A DNA stretch of 64,000 nt from Wujia chipingensis (GCF_014337155.1 NZ_CP060632.1:1867001-1931000), one strand, 5' to 3'. Shown: positions 52,526 to 62,833, counted from the first letter of the stretch. Program-made: numbers and translations. The notes: generated from the letters alone by a model not told the origin.

Positions 52526-52667
52526 AAACGAAATCGGCATTATCTTTTCTAAAGCAGACCGTTGAAGCACGCCGGCACTTAATGAGCGTGCAACGCGAAT
52601 TTAGTACCGCTGCGTGCTGAACCGAGCGAGAGCGCGTCTGCGTAGAATGATAATGCCGATTTTGTTT
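52526..52667. repeat. 142-bp multi-stem palindromic element between convergent genes (distant relative of the 72-nt core family)
   Basis: Outer stem AAATCGGCATTATC (52531-52544) pairs perfectly with 52649-52662 and extends to 19 bp with one G-T. Inside, AGCACGC pairs with GCGTGCT, and CGGCACTTAAT with ATTTAGTACCG (two mismatches). The inner loop has GAGC-7 nt-GCGAATT; the three longer elements have GAGC-8 nt-GCGAATT at the same place in hairpin B. It may also end both convergent genes. Confidence 0.75.
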
Positions 52668-52697
52668 TTAGTAAATTATATAGGAAGTAGAATTTCC

Positions 52698-55265
52698 CTA
52701 TCTCTGTTCATCTTTTAATTTTCTTAAAACTAATACACTTACTCCTGCGCACAGGAATGTGGAACCGTACAATATCAGCCATGAACGAACCGTTCTTGCC
52801 TTGGAACGTACATACATCTTGTTCTCTTCCGTCTCGGCCGGTTCATACTCTGCCTCAATCGTCTGCGGCTCCGATGTGTATTCCTCGAAGGTCTGCGGAT
52901 TGTTTGCAAGTGCAGAATAGGTTTCTACTGCATCCTGCAATTCATTGATCTTTTCATCGTAGGCTTCCTGCATCTCTGCAATCGCATCGTTACAGGTGGC
53001 AACCAGATCGTCAAACTGTTCCTCAACCTGTTCACTCTCTTCCTGCCCAGGTGGATCTAGCGAATTCAGGTCACAGGTGCTTCCGATGGATTCCATCGCC
53101 CAACGGGAATACGTCAGATACGAAAGCTTGTCTGTCACACCATTTAACTCAAACAGGATACCGGAGAAGATCAACTGCACGATCAACACAAACGGTGCAA
53201 TCGCCATTGCCCGGTCCGCACTCTTCGTAATAGAAGAAAGCAGCAATCCCATACCTGCCGCTGCATAGATCGTAAGGAAGATCAATACGATTATTTCCAC
53301 TGTCGCATTGGAGAAGATCACACCCTTACAGTCCGGTGCACCCTTGATCAACACGAATGTCAAAACAAGTATCACTGCCTGAATCAGGGATATCACACCC
53401 TGCACAATATATTTCGACAGCATGTAGATTGGAAGCTTCAGATTACCCATATATTCTCGTTTCAGAATGACACGTTCCTTGTTGACCTCCTGAATCGTGT
53501 TAAGAAGTCCCATCCAGATACCGCCACTCATCAACGTAAATAAGATCGACTGTGTCTCCGTGAACAACTCATAAATACCGGAACGTGCAACCAACGTTAA
53601 CAGCAATCCAATGATCAACGGCTGTCCGAAGATCAGCGCCAATCGCTGTACATCATTCATGATCAGGGTCGTATATCTTCGTACCAGAATGCCTAACTGT
53701 GCAAATCCACTCACCGTTCTCGGTTTGATTGCCTCTCCGTTTGACTCACGCACCTGTCCGCTTACCGCATTGATACCGGACATCTTAAACTGCGTCTCCC
53801 AGCCCTTTGAATCAGCCGTGATAATATCATAGACCTTTACGAGATTGTCTGTATGGAAGAAATCTTTAATTCCTGCCGGACTTCCACAATAACAAAGCCG
53901 TCCGCCATATCCCATGATGATAACTTTATCACACAGGTCAAGGTTGTTGATCGTATGGGTTACCATGACAATCGTCTTTTCCTGCTCTTTTGACAGCTTG
54001 GATAATGTCCGCATCAGATGTTCTTCTGTTCCCGGATCAAGTCCGGATGTCGGCTCGTCCAAGAAGAAAAGTCCCGGATTCGCCAGAAGCTCTACCGCAA
54101 TGCTGGCACGCTTTTTCTGTCCACCGGACAAACGGCGGATATAAGTATCCTTATGCTCCGAAAGTTCTACCATACGAAGCACTTCTTCGATCCGCTCCTC
54201 AATTTCCTGATTGCTTGTATCCTGCGGCATCTTCATTTTCGCCGTATAATAAAGCATCTTCTTAAGCGTGATATTCTCATAGATGATATCCTGCTGTGGT
54301 ACAAATCCAATGATATTTTTGAGCGTCTGGAAATTCTCATGCAGATCTGTGCCATTGCAATATACATGCCCGGTCACCTTGGAATCAAAGCCACTCATCG
54401 CAGTCATCAGAGTTGTCTTTCCAGCGCCGGAACCACCGATGATTGCAACAAATTCATTTGCCCCGATACTCAGGCTGACTTTATCCAGAATCGTTTTTTT
54501 GCCACCCTTCGCTGGCACTTCCTTGTTTAAGTCGTGTACCTCTAATGCAATACCTTCCGGGTTCACCTTGTAATATAGGACATTTCCATCATAGATAAAT
54601 GTTGTATTCAGGATGGTAAAGATATCTTTGTTTGACAGACAATATGGCTTCACAATCCGGCTTCCATTTACAAACACACCATTTGTTGAACCATTGTCAA
54701 ACACATAAAATTGATTTTTTACTTTACGGACACCTGCATGGTATCTGGAAATCGCAACGTTTTTCAACCGGATATCACAGTCTGCTGCACGACCAATACT
54801 GTTGTCGCCGTCATGCAGGGAATATGTCTTCCAGCGGCCTTCCTTCTGCTGTCCGTTGTACAACAAGAGTACCGGATCAATGCCATCCATCGAATGGTTC
54901 GTTCCAAGACGCACGATCATATCTCTGCCATCGCCGCCATAATACTGATCGGGTGCCATCTGGATAAACTGCGTACCATAGGCAAGATAAGAACCGTTCG
55001 AGCTGTGATTGTCGCGGATATAGCATCTGCCTTCCTGCAAATAGAGCTCGCCATGATTACCTGAGACAATGCTGGAATTTAACCGGATACTGTTGTTTTC
55101 ATTCCGACCGAAAGTGTATGCGCCATCTACAAATTTGCTCAGGTCGTATTCCTGTATGCCACTACCATCTACAATGACAAGCGAGCTTTTTCCTGTCGTA
55201 TTTTTCTGGTATTGCTGCAGCATCGACTCGTCAAACAACACCGTTTTTTCTTCTCTGTCTCCCAT
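52698..55265 (-). CDS. FHA-FHA-ABC transporter fusion (ABCG-like)
   Basis: 855 residues. Two FHA domains read phosphothreonine: first near 48-100 (YTFGRNENNSIRL, GNHGELYL, SSNGSYL), second near 160-215 (NSIGRAADCDIRL, SRYHAGV, STNGVFV). ABC ATPase about 245-480: GGSGAGKTT, LSGGQKKRAS, LFFLDEPTSGLD. Then ABC-2 membrane helices (about 540-720), an outer acidic coiled-coil insert (about 735-820) and a last helix. The FHA domains suggest control by the window's Ser/Thr kinase PrkC. The substrate is unknown; a convergent transglycosylase is its neighbour. Confidence 0.93.
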   Translation of the reverse strand: MGDREEKTVLFDESMLQQYQKNTTGKSSLVIVDGSGIQEYDLSKFVDGAYTFGRNENNSIRLNSSIVSGNHGELYLQEGRCYIRDNHSSNGSYLAYGTQFIQMAPDQYYGGDGRDMIVRLGTNHSMDGIDPVLLLYNGQQKEGRWKTYSLHDGDNSIGRAADCDIRLKNVAISRYHAGVRKVKNQFYVFDNGSTNGVFVNGSRIVKPYCLSNKDIFTILNTTFIYDGNVLYYKVNPEGIALEVHDLNKEVPAKGGKKTILDKVSLSIGANEFVAIIGGSGAGKTTLMTAMSGFDSKVTGHVYCNGTDLHENFQTLKNIIGFVPQQDIIYENITLKKMLYYTAKMKMPQDTSNQEIEERIEEVLRMVELSEHKDTYIRRLSGGQKKRASIAVELLANPGLFFLDEPTSGLDPGTEEHLMRTLSKLSKEQEKTIVMVTHTINNLDLCDKVIIMGYGGRLCYCGSPAGIKDFFHTDNLVKVYDIITADSKGWETQFKMSGINAVSGQVRESNGEAIKPRTVSGFAQLGILVRRYTTLIMNDVQRLALIFGQPLIIGLLLTLVARSGIYELFTETQSILFTLMSGGIWMGLLNTIQEVNKERVILKREYMGNLKLPIYMLSKYIVQGVISLIQAVILVLTFVLIKGAPDCKGVIFSNATVEIIVLIFLTIYAAAGMGLLLSSITKSADRAMAIAPFVLIVQLIFSGILFELNGVTDKLSYLTYSRWAMESIGSTCDLNSLDPPGQEESEQVEEQFDDLVATCNDAIAEMQEAYDEKINELQDAVETYSALANNPQTFEEYTSEPQTIEAEYEPAETEENKMYVRSKARTVRSWLILYGSTFLCAGVSVLVLRKLKDEQR

Positions 55266-55285
55266 AAGTCCTCCCCTCTATACTA

Positions 55286-55323
55286 TAAGAAAAAGGACTG
55301 TTGCACATACAATACAACAGTCC
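55286..55323 (-). terminator. Terminator of the dcw/ftsZ operon
   Basis: GGACTGTTG (55295-55303) pairs with CAACAGTCC (55315-55323), with TTTTTC following on the minus strand. It lies just past the ftsZ stop. Confidence 0.9.
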
Positions 55324-55340
55324 CTTTAGTTCCTGCTTAC

Positions 55341-56564
55341 TTATCCACGCTTGAGGAAATCTGGAATCTTGATTCCGCCGCCATTGCCTGTCTCTCTCTT
55401 TGCAGGAGCTGGCTTTGCTGCACTTGAAATGTCAGCACTTACCGATGGCTTCGCTGCTGGAGTGGACATGAAAGATGGCTTTGTAGCGGTTCCCATTGGC
55501 TTTACACTTGTAATTGGCTGGCTCGCATATGTAGGAGTTTTACCAACTGGTGCTACTGTCGGCTTTACAGCAGAAGGCTTTGCTGGATTCTGCATAACCG
55601 GCTGTGTTGCCGCATTGTCCTCAATACCTGTTGCGATGATTGTGATACATACATCCTCACCCATCACATCATTATCTACAGTACCAAATATGATATTTGC
55701 GCCGTCACCAGCGACTTCTGTCAGGTATGTGATTGCATCGTATGCTTCCACAATACCAATATTTCCTGAGAAGTTTACAATGATATCGCTTGCACCACTG
55801 ACGGTTGTCTCCAGCAATGGGCTGTCCATAGCAGACTTGATTGCATCCACTGCCTTGTTATCACCACTGGCACGTCCGATACCGATATGAGCGACACCCT
55901 TGTCACGCATGACTGTCTGGATATCTGCAAAGTCAAGGTTGATCAGACCCGGCTTGTTGATCAGGTCTGTGACACCCTGTACACCCTGCTGCAATACCTC
56001 ATCTGCCTTCTTCAAAGCTTCTGGGATACTTGTACGCTTATCGCAGATCTGTAACAGCTTGTCGTTTGGAATGACAATCAGAGTATCTACGTTTTCTTTT
56101 AACTTTGCAATACCGTTGATGGCATTGTTCATACGAGGCTTACCCTCGAAAGAGAATGGCTTTGTTACAACGCCGACAGTCAGGATTCCAAGATTTCTTG
56201 CAATCTCTGCTACGACTGGAGCAGCACCTGTACCAGTACCACCACCCATACCACAGGTAACGAATACCATATTGGCATCCTTCATGATATCGGTAATCTC
56301 TTCTCTGTTCTCTTCTACTGCATTTGCTCCGATCTCAGGCTTTGCACCTGCACCGAGTCCCTTTGTCAGCTTCTCACCAATCTGAATCTTTGTTGTTGCA
56401 CGATTCTGTGATAAGATCTGCTTGTCTGTGTTGATGGCGATCAACTCGACACCTTCCACATTCTCATCAATCATTCTGTTTACTGCATTGTTACCAGCTC
56501 CACCTACACCAATCACAAGGATTCTTGCAGGGGTTTTCTCGTCATTCGATTTTATTTCAAGCAA
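55341..56564 (-). CDS. ftsZ: Cell division GTPase FtsZ
   Basis: 407 residues. The tubulin homologue that forms the Z ring. [13 protein letters not shown] near 20, the tubulin signature [18 protein letters not shown] near 105, and the T7-loop region [14 protein letters not shown] near 208 are intact. A Pro/Ala/Thr-rich linker (about 315-390) leads to the C-terminal peptide [10 protein letters not shown] that would bind FtsA, SepF or ZapA-type partners. No ftsA is next to it. It ends the cluster. Confidence 0.98.
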   Translation of the reverse strand: MLEIKSNDEKTPARILVIGVGGAGNNAVNRMIDENVEGVELIAINTDKQILSQNRATTKIQIGEKLTKGLGAGAKPEIGANAVEENREEITDIMKDANMVFVTCGMGGGTGTGAAPVVAEIARNLGILTVGVVTKPFSFEGKPRMNNAINGIAKLKENVDTLIVIPNDKLLQICDKRTSIPEALKKADEVLQQGVQGVTDLINKPGLINLDFADIQTVMRDKGVAHIGIGRASGDNKAVDAIKSAMDSPLLETTVSGASDIIVNFSGNIGIVEAYDAITYLTEVAGDGANIIFGTVDNDVMGEDVCITIIATGIEDNAATQPVMQNPAKPSAVKPTVAPVGKTPTYASQPITSVKPMGTATKPSFMSTPAAKPSVSADISSAAKPAPAKRETGNGGGIKIPDFLKRG

Positions 56565-56655
56565 GGTCTTTTCCTCCTTTATTCTATTTGCGCATTATTA
56601 TCCTATATAATATAGGTTTTTGTTGAAATAATCAATAGGTTTACGTAAAATTCAC

Positions 56656-57357
56656 TTAATTTTTGCTAAAGCTCGCAGTTGCATTTTCCGAATCAAAGTC
56701 TTTCATATACAATGTTCCGGACATACCTTCCAGATTTTTCAGTATGTTGCCCAGATTCATCATCTGAACCGCCAGATATTCCCCCTCTCCCAATTCGATT
56801 GTAATGCCTCCGTGTTGAAGGACAATTTCATTTTCAGCGGTGAACTTGATACCGTCAATCTCCAGATCGTATTTTTCCACCAACTGCGTGATAGTCAGTA
56901 TTGTCTGGAATTTCTTGTCGTCGTCACTCGGCAGTTTCTTGCCGATGCTCCACTCGGTAAAGGTCAGACCTTTGATCAGCGGTGCACTTCCGACACGTCT
57001 CTTCGACGAATCCAATACTATACCATCTTTATCAAAATACACATAGTCGCCCTTGTATAACACACAGCCGGCTATGGATTTTTCGTAAACTGTCACGGTT
57101 ACCGTGTTTTTATCTGTTAGTTCCAGATCCATCTTGCTTACAAAAGACAGATCTTTCAGTTTGTTCATTTTACTTTTGATATACAACAGCAATGTGTTGT
57201 CCAGCGGTGCTTCTTCCTTCATCGCATCACTGACCGACTGTGTATTTACAATCTCACAGCCTTCCACCTGCACCTTATCAACTGTCCATGTCGAAAGATA
57301 CGCAAGCGTTCCAAGTATCACTACAAGTATAAACAATACAATCCAATGTTTCTTCAA
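56656..57357 (-). CDS. ftsQ: Cell division protein FtsQ/DivIB
   Basis: 233 residues. One N-terminal membrane helix (about 5-20), a POTRA domain (STWTVDKVQVEGCEIVNTQSV near 24) and a beta domain after it. It links the divisome parts FtsB and FtsL outside the membrane. Shorter than E. coli FtsQ (276), in the normal range for Clostridia. About 90 nt separate it from ftsZ; ftsW lies 37 nt upstream. Confidence 0.88.
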   Translation of the reverse strand: MKKHWIVLFILVVILGTLAYLSTWTVDKVQVEGCEIVNTQSVSDAMKEEAPLDNTLLLYIKSKMNKLKDLSFVSKMDLELTDKNTVTVTVYEKSIAGCVLYKGDYVYFDKDGIVLDSSKRRVGSAPLIKGLTFTEWSIGKKLPSDDDKKFQTILTITQLVEKYDLEIDGIKFTAENEIVLQHGGITIELGEGEYLAVQMMNLGNILKNLEGMSGTLYMKDFDSENATASFSKN

Positions 57358-57393
57358 AACGATTCTCCTTTTGTTTCTATGTACCGCTCTGAT

Positions 57394-58557
57394 TTACCGC
57401 TGCATCTGCAGCTCTTCTTTCGTTGGTGCCTCGTATGGAAGCATCTGTCTCGACACGCTTAACACGAATCCCATCTCTACCATCAGGAACGCCAGCGATG
57501 TACCACCATAACTGATAAATGGAAGTGGGACACCTGTATTCGGGATGACATTGGTAACAACACCGATGTTGATGATCATCTGCACTGCAATATGTGTCAT
57601 TACACCGGTTACAACCAATGCACCATACCGGTCTCTGGCATGGTTCGCAATATAGCGAAGCTGTACGATCAGCATGACAAACAATGCAATAACACAAAGC
57701 GCGCCGAACAGTCCAAGCTCTTCACAGATAATCGCAAAGATCATATCGTTGTGCGACTCCGGCAAAAATCCAAGCTTCTGGATACTCTGTCCCAAGCCCT
57801 TTCCAAACAATCCACCGGAACCGATTGCATACAGAGACTGCATCGTCTGGTATCCGGAATCACTCGTCTCCGGGTGCAGCCATGCATCGATTCGATCACC
57901 ACGATAACCAACGGTTGTGATAAGCAGTACACCGGCAATCACCAGTGCAACGACCGGCATAACCAGAATTTTATAATCCGGACATGCCACAAATATAATG
58001 ACGACCATGATTGCCACACAGACAACCGCGGTACTTAAGTTCTCTTTCGCGATCAGACCCGCACTGACAATACACGGTGCGATCAGCCGGATGATTCCCT
58101 GATAAGAGGTCAGGTATTTCGGATGCTTCACACAAACACTCGGCAGATACAGGATAATCAGCAGCTTTACAATCTCGGATGGCTGTAACTGAATACCACC
58201 GACCTCGATCCAACGCTGTGAACCATTGGAGGATACACCAAGCACCAGTGCGATACCGGCACAGACAATCATCGCTGTCACGATCAGCCGCTGCATCACC
58301 GGACGCTTATAAAACTGATAATTAAAACAGGATATCAACATCATTACGACGATTCCTGCCAACCCGATCATACCCTGACGCATCGCAAAATATCCGCTGG
58401 AAAGCCCGGAAAGTGTCGCCCGGTATGCACTCGCGCTATACACCATCATGACACCAAACGCCAGCAAAACGACAACCAAGAAAATCGTCTGATAATCAAT
58501 GTATCCGCCGGTTGCGAATACTTTATTCTTTTTCAATTTTCTTCTGCCATATGCCAT
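57394..58557 (-). CDS. ftsW: Lipid II polymerase of the SEDS family, FtsW-like
   Basis: 387 residues, about ten membrane helices. SEDS proteins make septal glycan strands with a class B PBP. Family marks: QLQPSEIVKLLIILYLP near 135, the DLYD-type loop, SDSGYQTMQSLYAIGSGGLFGKGLGQS near 228 (read in two parts) and ISYGGTSLAFLMVEMGFVLSVSRQ near 350. The C-terminus is short. Its place between murD and ftsQ supports division rather than elongation. murG, often in this position, is missing from the cluster. Confidence 0.95.
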   Translation of the reverse strand: MAYGRRKLKKNKVFATGGYIDYQTIFLVVVLLAFGVMMVYSASAYRATLSGLSSGYFAMRQGMIGLAGIVVMMLISCFNYQFYKRPVMQRLIVTAMIVCAGIALVLGVSSNGSQRWIEVGGIQLQPSEIVKLLIILYLPSVCVKHPKYLTSYQGIIRLIAPCIVSAGLIAKENLSTAVVCVAIMVVIIFVACPDYKILVMPVVALVIAGVLLITTVGYRGDRIDAWLHPETSDSGYQTMQSLYAIGSGGLFGKGLGQSIQKLGFLPESHNDMIFAIICEELGLFGALCVIALFVMLIVQLRYIANHARDRYGALVVTGVMTHIAVQMIINIGVVTNVIPNTGVPLPFISYGGTSLAFLMVEMGFVLSVSRQMLPYEAPTKEELQMQR

Positions 58558-58598
58558 AGCTCAGACACTCCTGTCTTTTCTTTCCATTTCCGCTTTCC

Positions 58599-59966
58599 TT
58601 ATGAAAGCGCATTTACATATTCCTTGAACATATCTCCACGCTGCTCATAATTGTCAAACATCCCCCAGCTTGCGCATGCCGGCGAAAGAAGCACCGCATC
58701 GCCCGGCTGTGCATGTGTATGACAATACTCCACAACCTGTTTCAAGTCATCCATCATTTCAATGTTTTCAAATCCATGCTTTCTTGCACAGTCTGCAATA
58801 TCCTGTGCTGTCTGTCCGATCAGAAGCAGACATTTTACCTTGCCGTCAAAGCTCTCTATCCACTCATCGTAAGTTGACTTCTTATCATAACCGCCACCGA
58901 TCAGATACGTCGGACGCACCATCGACTGGATTGCCTTGATCGCTGCATCCGGATTTGTTCCTTTGGAATCATTATAATAATTCACATCATTTAATGTGCG
59001 CACATATTCGATCCGGTGTGCCACACCCTTAAATGCGCCGCAGACCTTACGGATCGTGGCAATATCTGCTCCCATATAATAAGATATTGCAACCGCAGCC
59101 AAAAGATTCTCTATATTGTGATCTCCCAGCAGCTGGAACTCAGAAAGCGGCATCACATAAGTCTCTTTGCCATTCTCCCGGATCACAACCGCACCATCTT
59201 TGACGATCACACCGGACTCCAGTTCCTTTTTATGGCTGAACAAAATCACCGTTGCCGGAACCTTATCAATACGCTTCACCGTCTCCGGATCATCGTAATT
59301 CATCACTGCATAATCTTCCTTCGTCTGGTTCTTCGTAATATCCAGCTTGCAGTTCGCATAGTTTTCAAATGTATAATGCCGGTTCAGATGATCCGGTGTA
59401 ATATTGAGTATCGCGCTCACATGTGGGCGGAATGTATGAATTGTCTCCAACTGGAAGCTACTGATCTCTGCAACCGTCACCGAATCCGCACTGCTCTGAT
59501 CAGACAGACTTGTGTATGGGATTCCGATATTTCCTACGACAAATGTTTTGTCGTTGTAGGCTTTCATGATCTCGCCAACCAATGTAGTCGTTGTCGTCTT
59601 TCCGTTCGTACCTGTGATGGCGGCTACTGTACCCTTCTCGTAAGTATATGCAAGCTCGATTTCACTCCACACTGGAATACCTGCTTCTTTTACCTTGAGC
59701 GCAAATGGTGCATCGACCGGGATACCCGGACTGATAACCATACAGGAAATATCTGCAAGCAGTTCATCAGTCAGCGCACCAAGCCAGATCGTCAAAGCCT
59801 CTGGTTTCTTGTCAAACCCGAGCTTCTCAAGAATGACTGCCTCTGTGAGTGTACCCTTCGGGTTCTCATCAAACAGCACAACCTGCTCTCCATTTCGAAG
59901 AAGCTGCTCACTTGCACAGATTCCACTTTTTCCTGCTCCTGCAACTAATACTTTCTTATCGAACAT
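58599..59966 (-). CDS. murD: UDP-MurNAc-L-Ala:D-Glu ligase
   Basis: 455 residues. Adds D-Glu to UDP-MurNAc-L-Ala. ATP site ITGTNGKTTTTTLVGEI near 115, then NITPDHLNRHYTFENY near 188, and YNDSKGTNPDAAIKAI near 310, all typical. It lies between mraY (33 nt) and ftsW (41 nt), co-transcribed. murE for the next step is elsewhere at 20138. Confidence 0.97.
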   Translation of the reverse strand: MFDKKVLVAGAGKSGICASEQLLRNGEQVVLFDENPKGTLTEAVILEKLGFDKKPEALTIWLGALTDELLADISCMVISPGIPVDAPFALKVKEAGIPVWSEIELAYTYEKGTVAAITGTNGKTTTTTLVGEIMKAYNDKTFVVGNIGIPYTSLSDQSSADSVTVAEISSFQLETIHTFRPHVSAILNITPDHLNRHYTFENYANCKLDITKNQTKEDYAVMNYDDPETVKRIDKVPATVILFSHKKELESGVIVKDGAVVIRENGKETYVMPLSEFQLLGDHNIENLLAAVAISYYMGADIATIRKVCGAFKGVAHRIEYVRTLNDVNYYNDSKGTNPDAAIKAIQSMVRPTYLIGGGYDKKSTYDEWIESFDGKVKCLLLIGQTAQDIADCARKHGFENIEMMDDLKQVVEYCHTHAQPGDAVLLSPACASWGMFDNYEQRGDMFKEYVNALS

Positions 59967-59999
59967 TGTTTTCCCTCTTTTCCATTCTATCTAACGTTC

Positions 60000-60950
60000 C
60001 TAAATTGCCAGAATTCCGATCAGACACAGAATCGTTGTAACGATCGAGAAGATCGCAACGACCTTTGTCTCCGGCCATCCGCAAAGCTCAAAATGATGAT
60101 GGATCGGTGCCATCTTAAATACTCGCTTTCCAGTTGTCTTGAAGCTTACAACCTGAATAATAACAGAAAGCACCTCTGCCAGATAAATAAATGCAACGAT
60201 CAATATAATCAGTGGCATCTGCAGCATATACGCTGTCGACGCAACAAATCCACCCAATGCCAGTGATCCGGTATCTCCCATGAACACACGTGCTGGATAG
60301 ACATTGTATACCAAAAAGCCAAGCAGGCTTCCTACGACTGCACATGTAATCGGTGTTACACCAGAGCCTGCCGCGATAGATGCAATTGCGAAAAAGGTTG
60401 CAATCAATACGGTAACGGAGGATGCCAATCCATCCAGGCCATCTGTAAAGTTCGCACCGTTTGCTGTACCAAGCATAACGAAGAACATCAATGGGAAATA
60501 AACCCATCCAAGGTCAACGACCTTATGTGTAAATGGAATAATCATCGTAGTTCCAAGATCCGTATATGCATGAATGTAATATGCAAAAACACCTGTTACC
60601 AAAAACTGTCCCAACATCTTCTGCCATGCACGAAGTCCAAGTGACCGCTTCATAACAACCTTGATAAAGTCATCCAAGAAACCAACCAGACCAAATCCCA
60701 ATGTTGCAAACAGGATTGGAACGATCTCCTTATGATCCTTGATGTAAAAGAGTGATGTAATCACGATACTGAACAGGATGATCAATCCACCCATCGTCGG
60801 CGTTCCCGACTTCTTCAGATGCGATTCCGGTCCATCGTCACGCACAAACTGCCCGAACTTCAGTTTCTTTAAGAATGGAATAATGATCGGACTTAAGATC
60901 ACACTCACACCAAATGCTATCAATGCTGGAACAATTATGTCGTACTTCAT
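60000..60950 (-). CDS. mraY: Phospho-MurNAc-pentapeptide transferase
   Basis: 316 residues with ten membrane helices. It joins UDP-MurNAc-pentapeptide to undecaprenyl phosphate to make lipid I. Signatures: GTPTMGGLIILF near 51, LGFLDDFIKVVMKRSLGL near 87 (catalytic DD), NFTDGLDGLASSV near 167, GDTGSLALGGFV near 225, and IHHHFELCGWPE near 280 (HHH). It lies 42 nt after the PBP gene and 33 nt before murD. Confidence 0.98.
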   Translation of the reverse strand: MKYDIIVPALIAFGVSVILSPIIIPFLKKLKFGQFVRDDGPESHLKKSGTPTMGGLIILFSIVITSLFYIKDHKEIVPILFATLGFGLVGFLDDFIKVVMKRSLGLRAWQKMLGQFLVTGVFAYYIHAYTDLGTTMIIPFTHKVVDLGWVYFPLMFFVMLGTANGANFTDGLDGLASSVTVLIATFFAIASIAAGSGVTPITCAVVGSLLGFLVYNVYPARVFMGDTGSLALGGFVASTAYMLQMPLIILIVAFIYLAEVLSVIIQVVSFKTTGKRVFKMAPIHHHFELCGWPETKVVAIFSIVTTILCLIGILAI

Positions 60951-60991
60951 ATCTTCTCTCCTTTATCAAGCCATCGCTTGTATTGTAATAT

Positions 60992-62761
60992 TTAAAACAC
61001 AGCATCGTCGATGCTGATTGTCTGCGTCGTCTCCTCCTCTGCGTTCTCGTCCTTGTAGATACCGAGATACGGCAGAATGTTGTCGTATATCTCACCTACG
61101 ACCGGTGCCGCAATCGTACCTCCATAATAGATACCCTGCGGTTCATCAATCAGAATCAGTGTCATAACCTGCGGATTATCCGCCGGTGAAAATCCAAGGA
61201 AGGATGAAATGTAACGGTTCTCACTTCGCGGCAGTTTCTCACTTGTTGCCGTCTTGCCACCAATCGAATACCCTGCGATATACGCCCGATGTCCGGTGCC
61301 CTCTGCAACGACTGCTTCGAGCAGTCCTTTCATCGTCTCGCTGGTTGCTGTACTTACTGCTCCTGTCTTCGTCTCATATTTCAAAACCTCAGTGACATTG
61401 TTATTTTCATCTGTCGTATACACACCGAAATGAGGTGTGACCAGATTCCCGCCATTTACTACCGCAGCTGCTGCACGCATCAACTGTAACGGCGTAATCT
61501 GAAACGACTGTCCAAATGACATCGTTGCAAGCTCGACCGGTCCTACCTTTTCCTGCTTATGGAAGATGGAATTTGCCTCTCCCGGCAGGTCGACCCCCGT
61601 CTGCTCAAACAACCCTAATTTTCTTAAACCATCATAGAAACCATCCACACCAATGCGTTCCCCAACCTGCATAAACACTGGATTGCAGGAATTCATGATA
61701 CCTTCCCGGAAGGTTTCTGCCCCATGTCCGGCAACCTTGTGGCACCGGATCCGGCGATCCTCCACAATATGATAACCCGGGCAGTAAAACTGATCTTCCA
61801 CGCGCAGCACGCCCTGCTCAAAAGCAGTTGTCGCTGTCACAATCTTGAACGTCGAACCCGGCTCATAGGTATCACTGATACAATAGTTTCTCCACATTTG
61901 GTTCCACATATCCTGCGTTACCGTTTCGTCCGTCTCATAATTCAATGTAAACGGTTCATTTAAGTTGTATTCCGGCACATCCGCAAGTGCATAGATCTCT
62001 CCATTCTGCGGATTCATCACGATAATACATACGCGTTTTGCCTGTTTTTTCTCCAGCACCTCAAGCGCTTTCTGCGTGATATATTGCTGGATGTTTATAT
62101 CTATGGACGTGACAAGATTTTGTCCGGCTGTGCCTTCCACTCTTCTCTCCGCCATATTTTCCACTTCAATGCCTCTGGCATTTGTAACGGTGTTGATGCT
62201 GCCATTTTCGCCCATCAACAGATCATCATAGTATACTTCCAGCCCGACAATACCCTGATTGTCGCTACCTGTAAATCCCAGCACATGGGATGCCAGTGTA
62301 CTGTACGGATAATACCGTTTGTAATCCTCATCAATCATAACGCCTGCCAGATTCATCGCGCGGATCTCATCTGCCAATTCCTTGTCCACATTGCTTTTGA
62401 TTTTCTCACGCACCGAGCGTTTCTCTACACGTTTCCGGACATCTTCCTCCGGTAGTTCCAGTTTCTCACTGAGAACCCGAATTACAGTCTCCGGATCTTC
62501 GATCTGGTTGTGGATTACCGAGATCGAACAGACTGCCTGATTGCCAGCAAGCACAACACCATTTCTATCATAGATGCTGCCGCGCTTTGCCTTGATGCTG
62601 CGCTCACGTTCCTGTACCGCCCGCGCCCGATATCCATAATCGTCCGCCTGCACGGTCATGATGGAAACAAGCTTCACCGTTATTATAGTCAATAACGTAA
62701 AAAATGCAATCACTACGATCAACAATCGCTTCCGATGGGAACTCGTAAATAAAAGCTGCAT
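60992..62761 (-). CDS. Class B penicillin-binding protein (FtsI/SpoVD type) with KTA in place of KTG
   Basis: 589 residues. N-terminal membrane helix (about 12-34), the class B dimer domain (RGSIYDRNGVVLA, SHVLGFTGSDNQGIVGLEVYYD, two stretches), then the transpeptidase: EPGSTFK (catalytic Ser) near 310, SCN near 370, and GGKTATSEK near 508. The last is normally KTG; Gly is replaced by Ala. No PASTA domain. It lies 73 nt from a second PBP with the normal motif. It could be the division FtsI or a SpoVD-like enzyme; the substitution may alter beta-lactam affinity. Confidence 0.92.
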   Translation of the reverse strand: MQLLFTSSHRKRLLIVVIAFFTLLTIITVKLVSIMTVQADDYGYRARAVQERERSIKAKRGSIYDRNGVVLAGNQAVCSISVIHNQIEDPETVIRVLSEKLELPEEDVRKRVEKRSVREKIKSNVDKELADEIRAMNLAGVMIDEDYKRYYPYSTLASHVLGFTGSDNQGIVGLEVYYDDLLMGENGSINTVTNARGIEVENMAERRVEGTAGQNLVTSIDINIQQYITQKALEVLEKKQAKRVCIIVMNPQNGEIYALADVPEYNLNEPFTLNYETDETVTQDMWNQMWRNYCISDTYEPGSTFKIVTATTAFEQGVLRVEDQFYCPGYHIVEDRRIRCHKVAGHGAETFREGIMNSCNPVFMQVGERIGVDGFYDGLRKLGLFEQTGVDLPGEANSIFHKQEKVGPVELATMSFGQSFQITPLQLMRAAAAVVNGGNLVTPHFGVYTTDENNNVTEVLKYETKTGAVSTATSETMKGLLEAVVAEGTGHRAYIAGYSIGGKTATSEKLPRSENRYISSFLGFSPADNPQVMTLILIDEPQGIYYGGTIAAPVVGEIYDNILPYLGIYKDENAEEETTQTISIDDAVF

Positions 62762-62833
62762 ATCCGCTATCGCCCAATTCTCATTTTATAAAAATGTATT
62801 CCCTGTGCGTGCGAACTATACCTGTTTTCTACA

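Noticed and set aside
59016-59948. A 310-codon open frame on the plus strand opposite murD
   Set aside because: It has no recognisable protein pattern, is rich in Cys, His and Arg, and lies wholly opposite a clear murD. It is a shadow frame of coding DNA.
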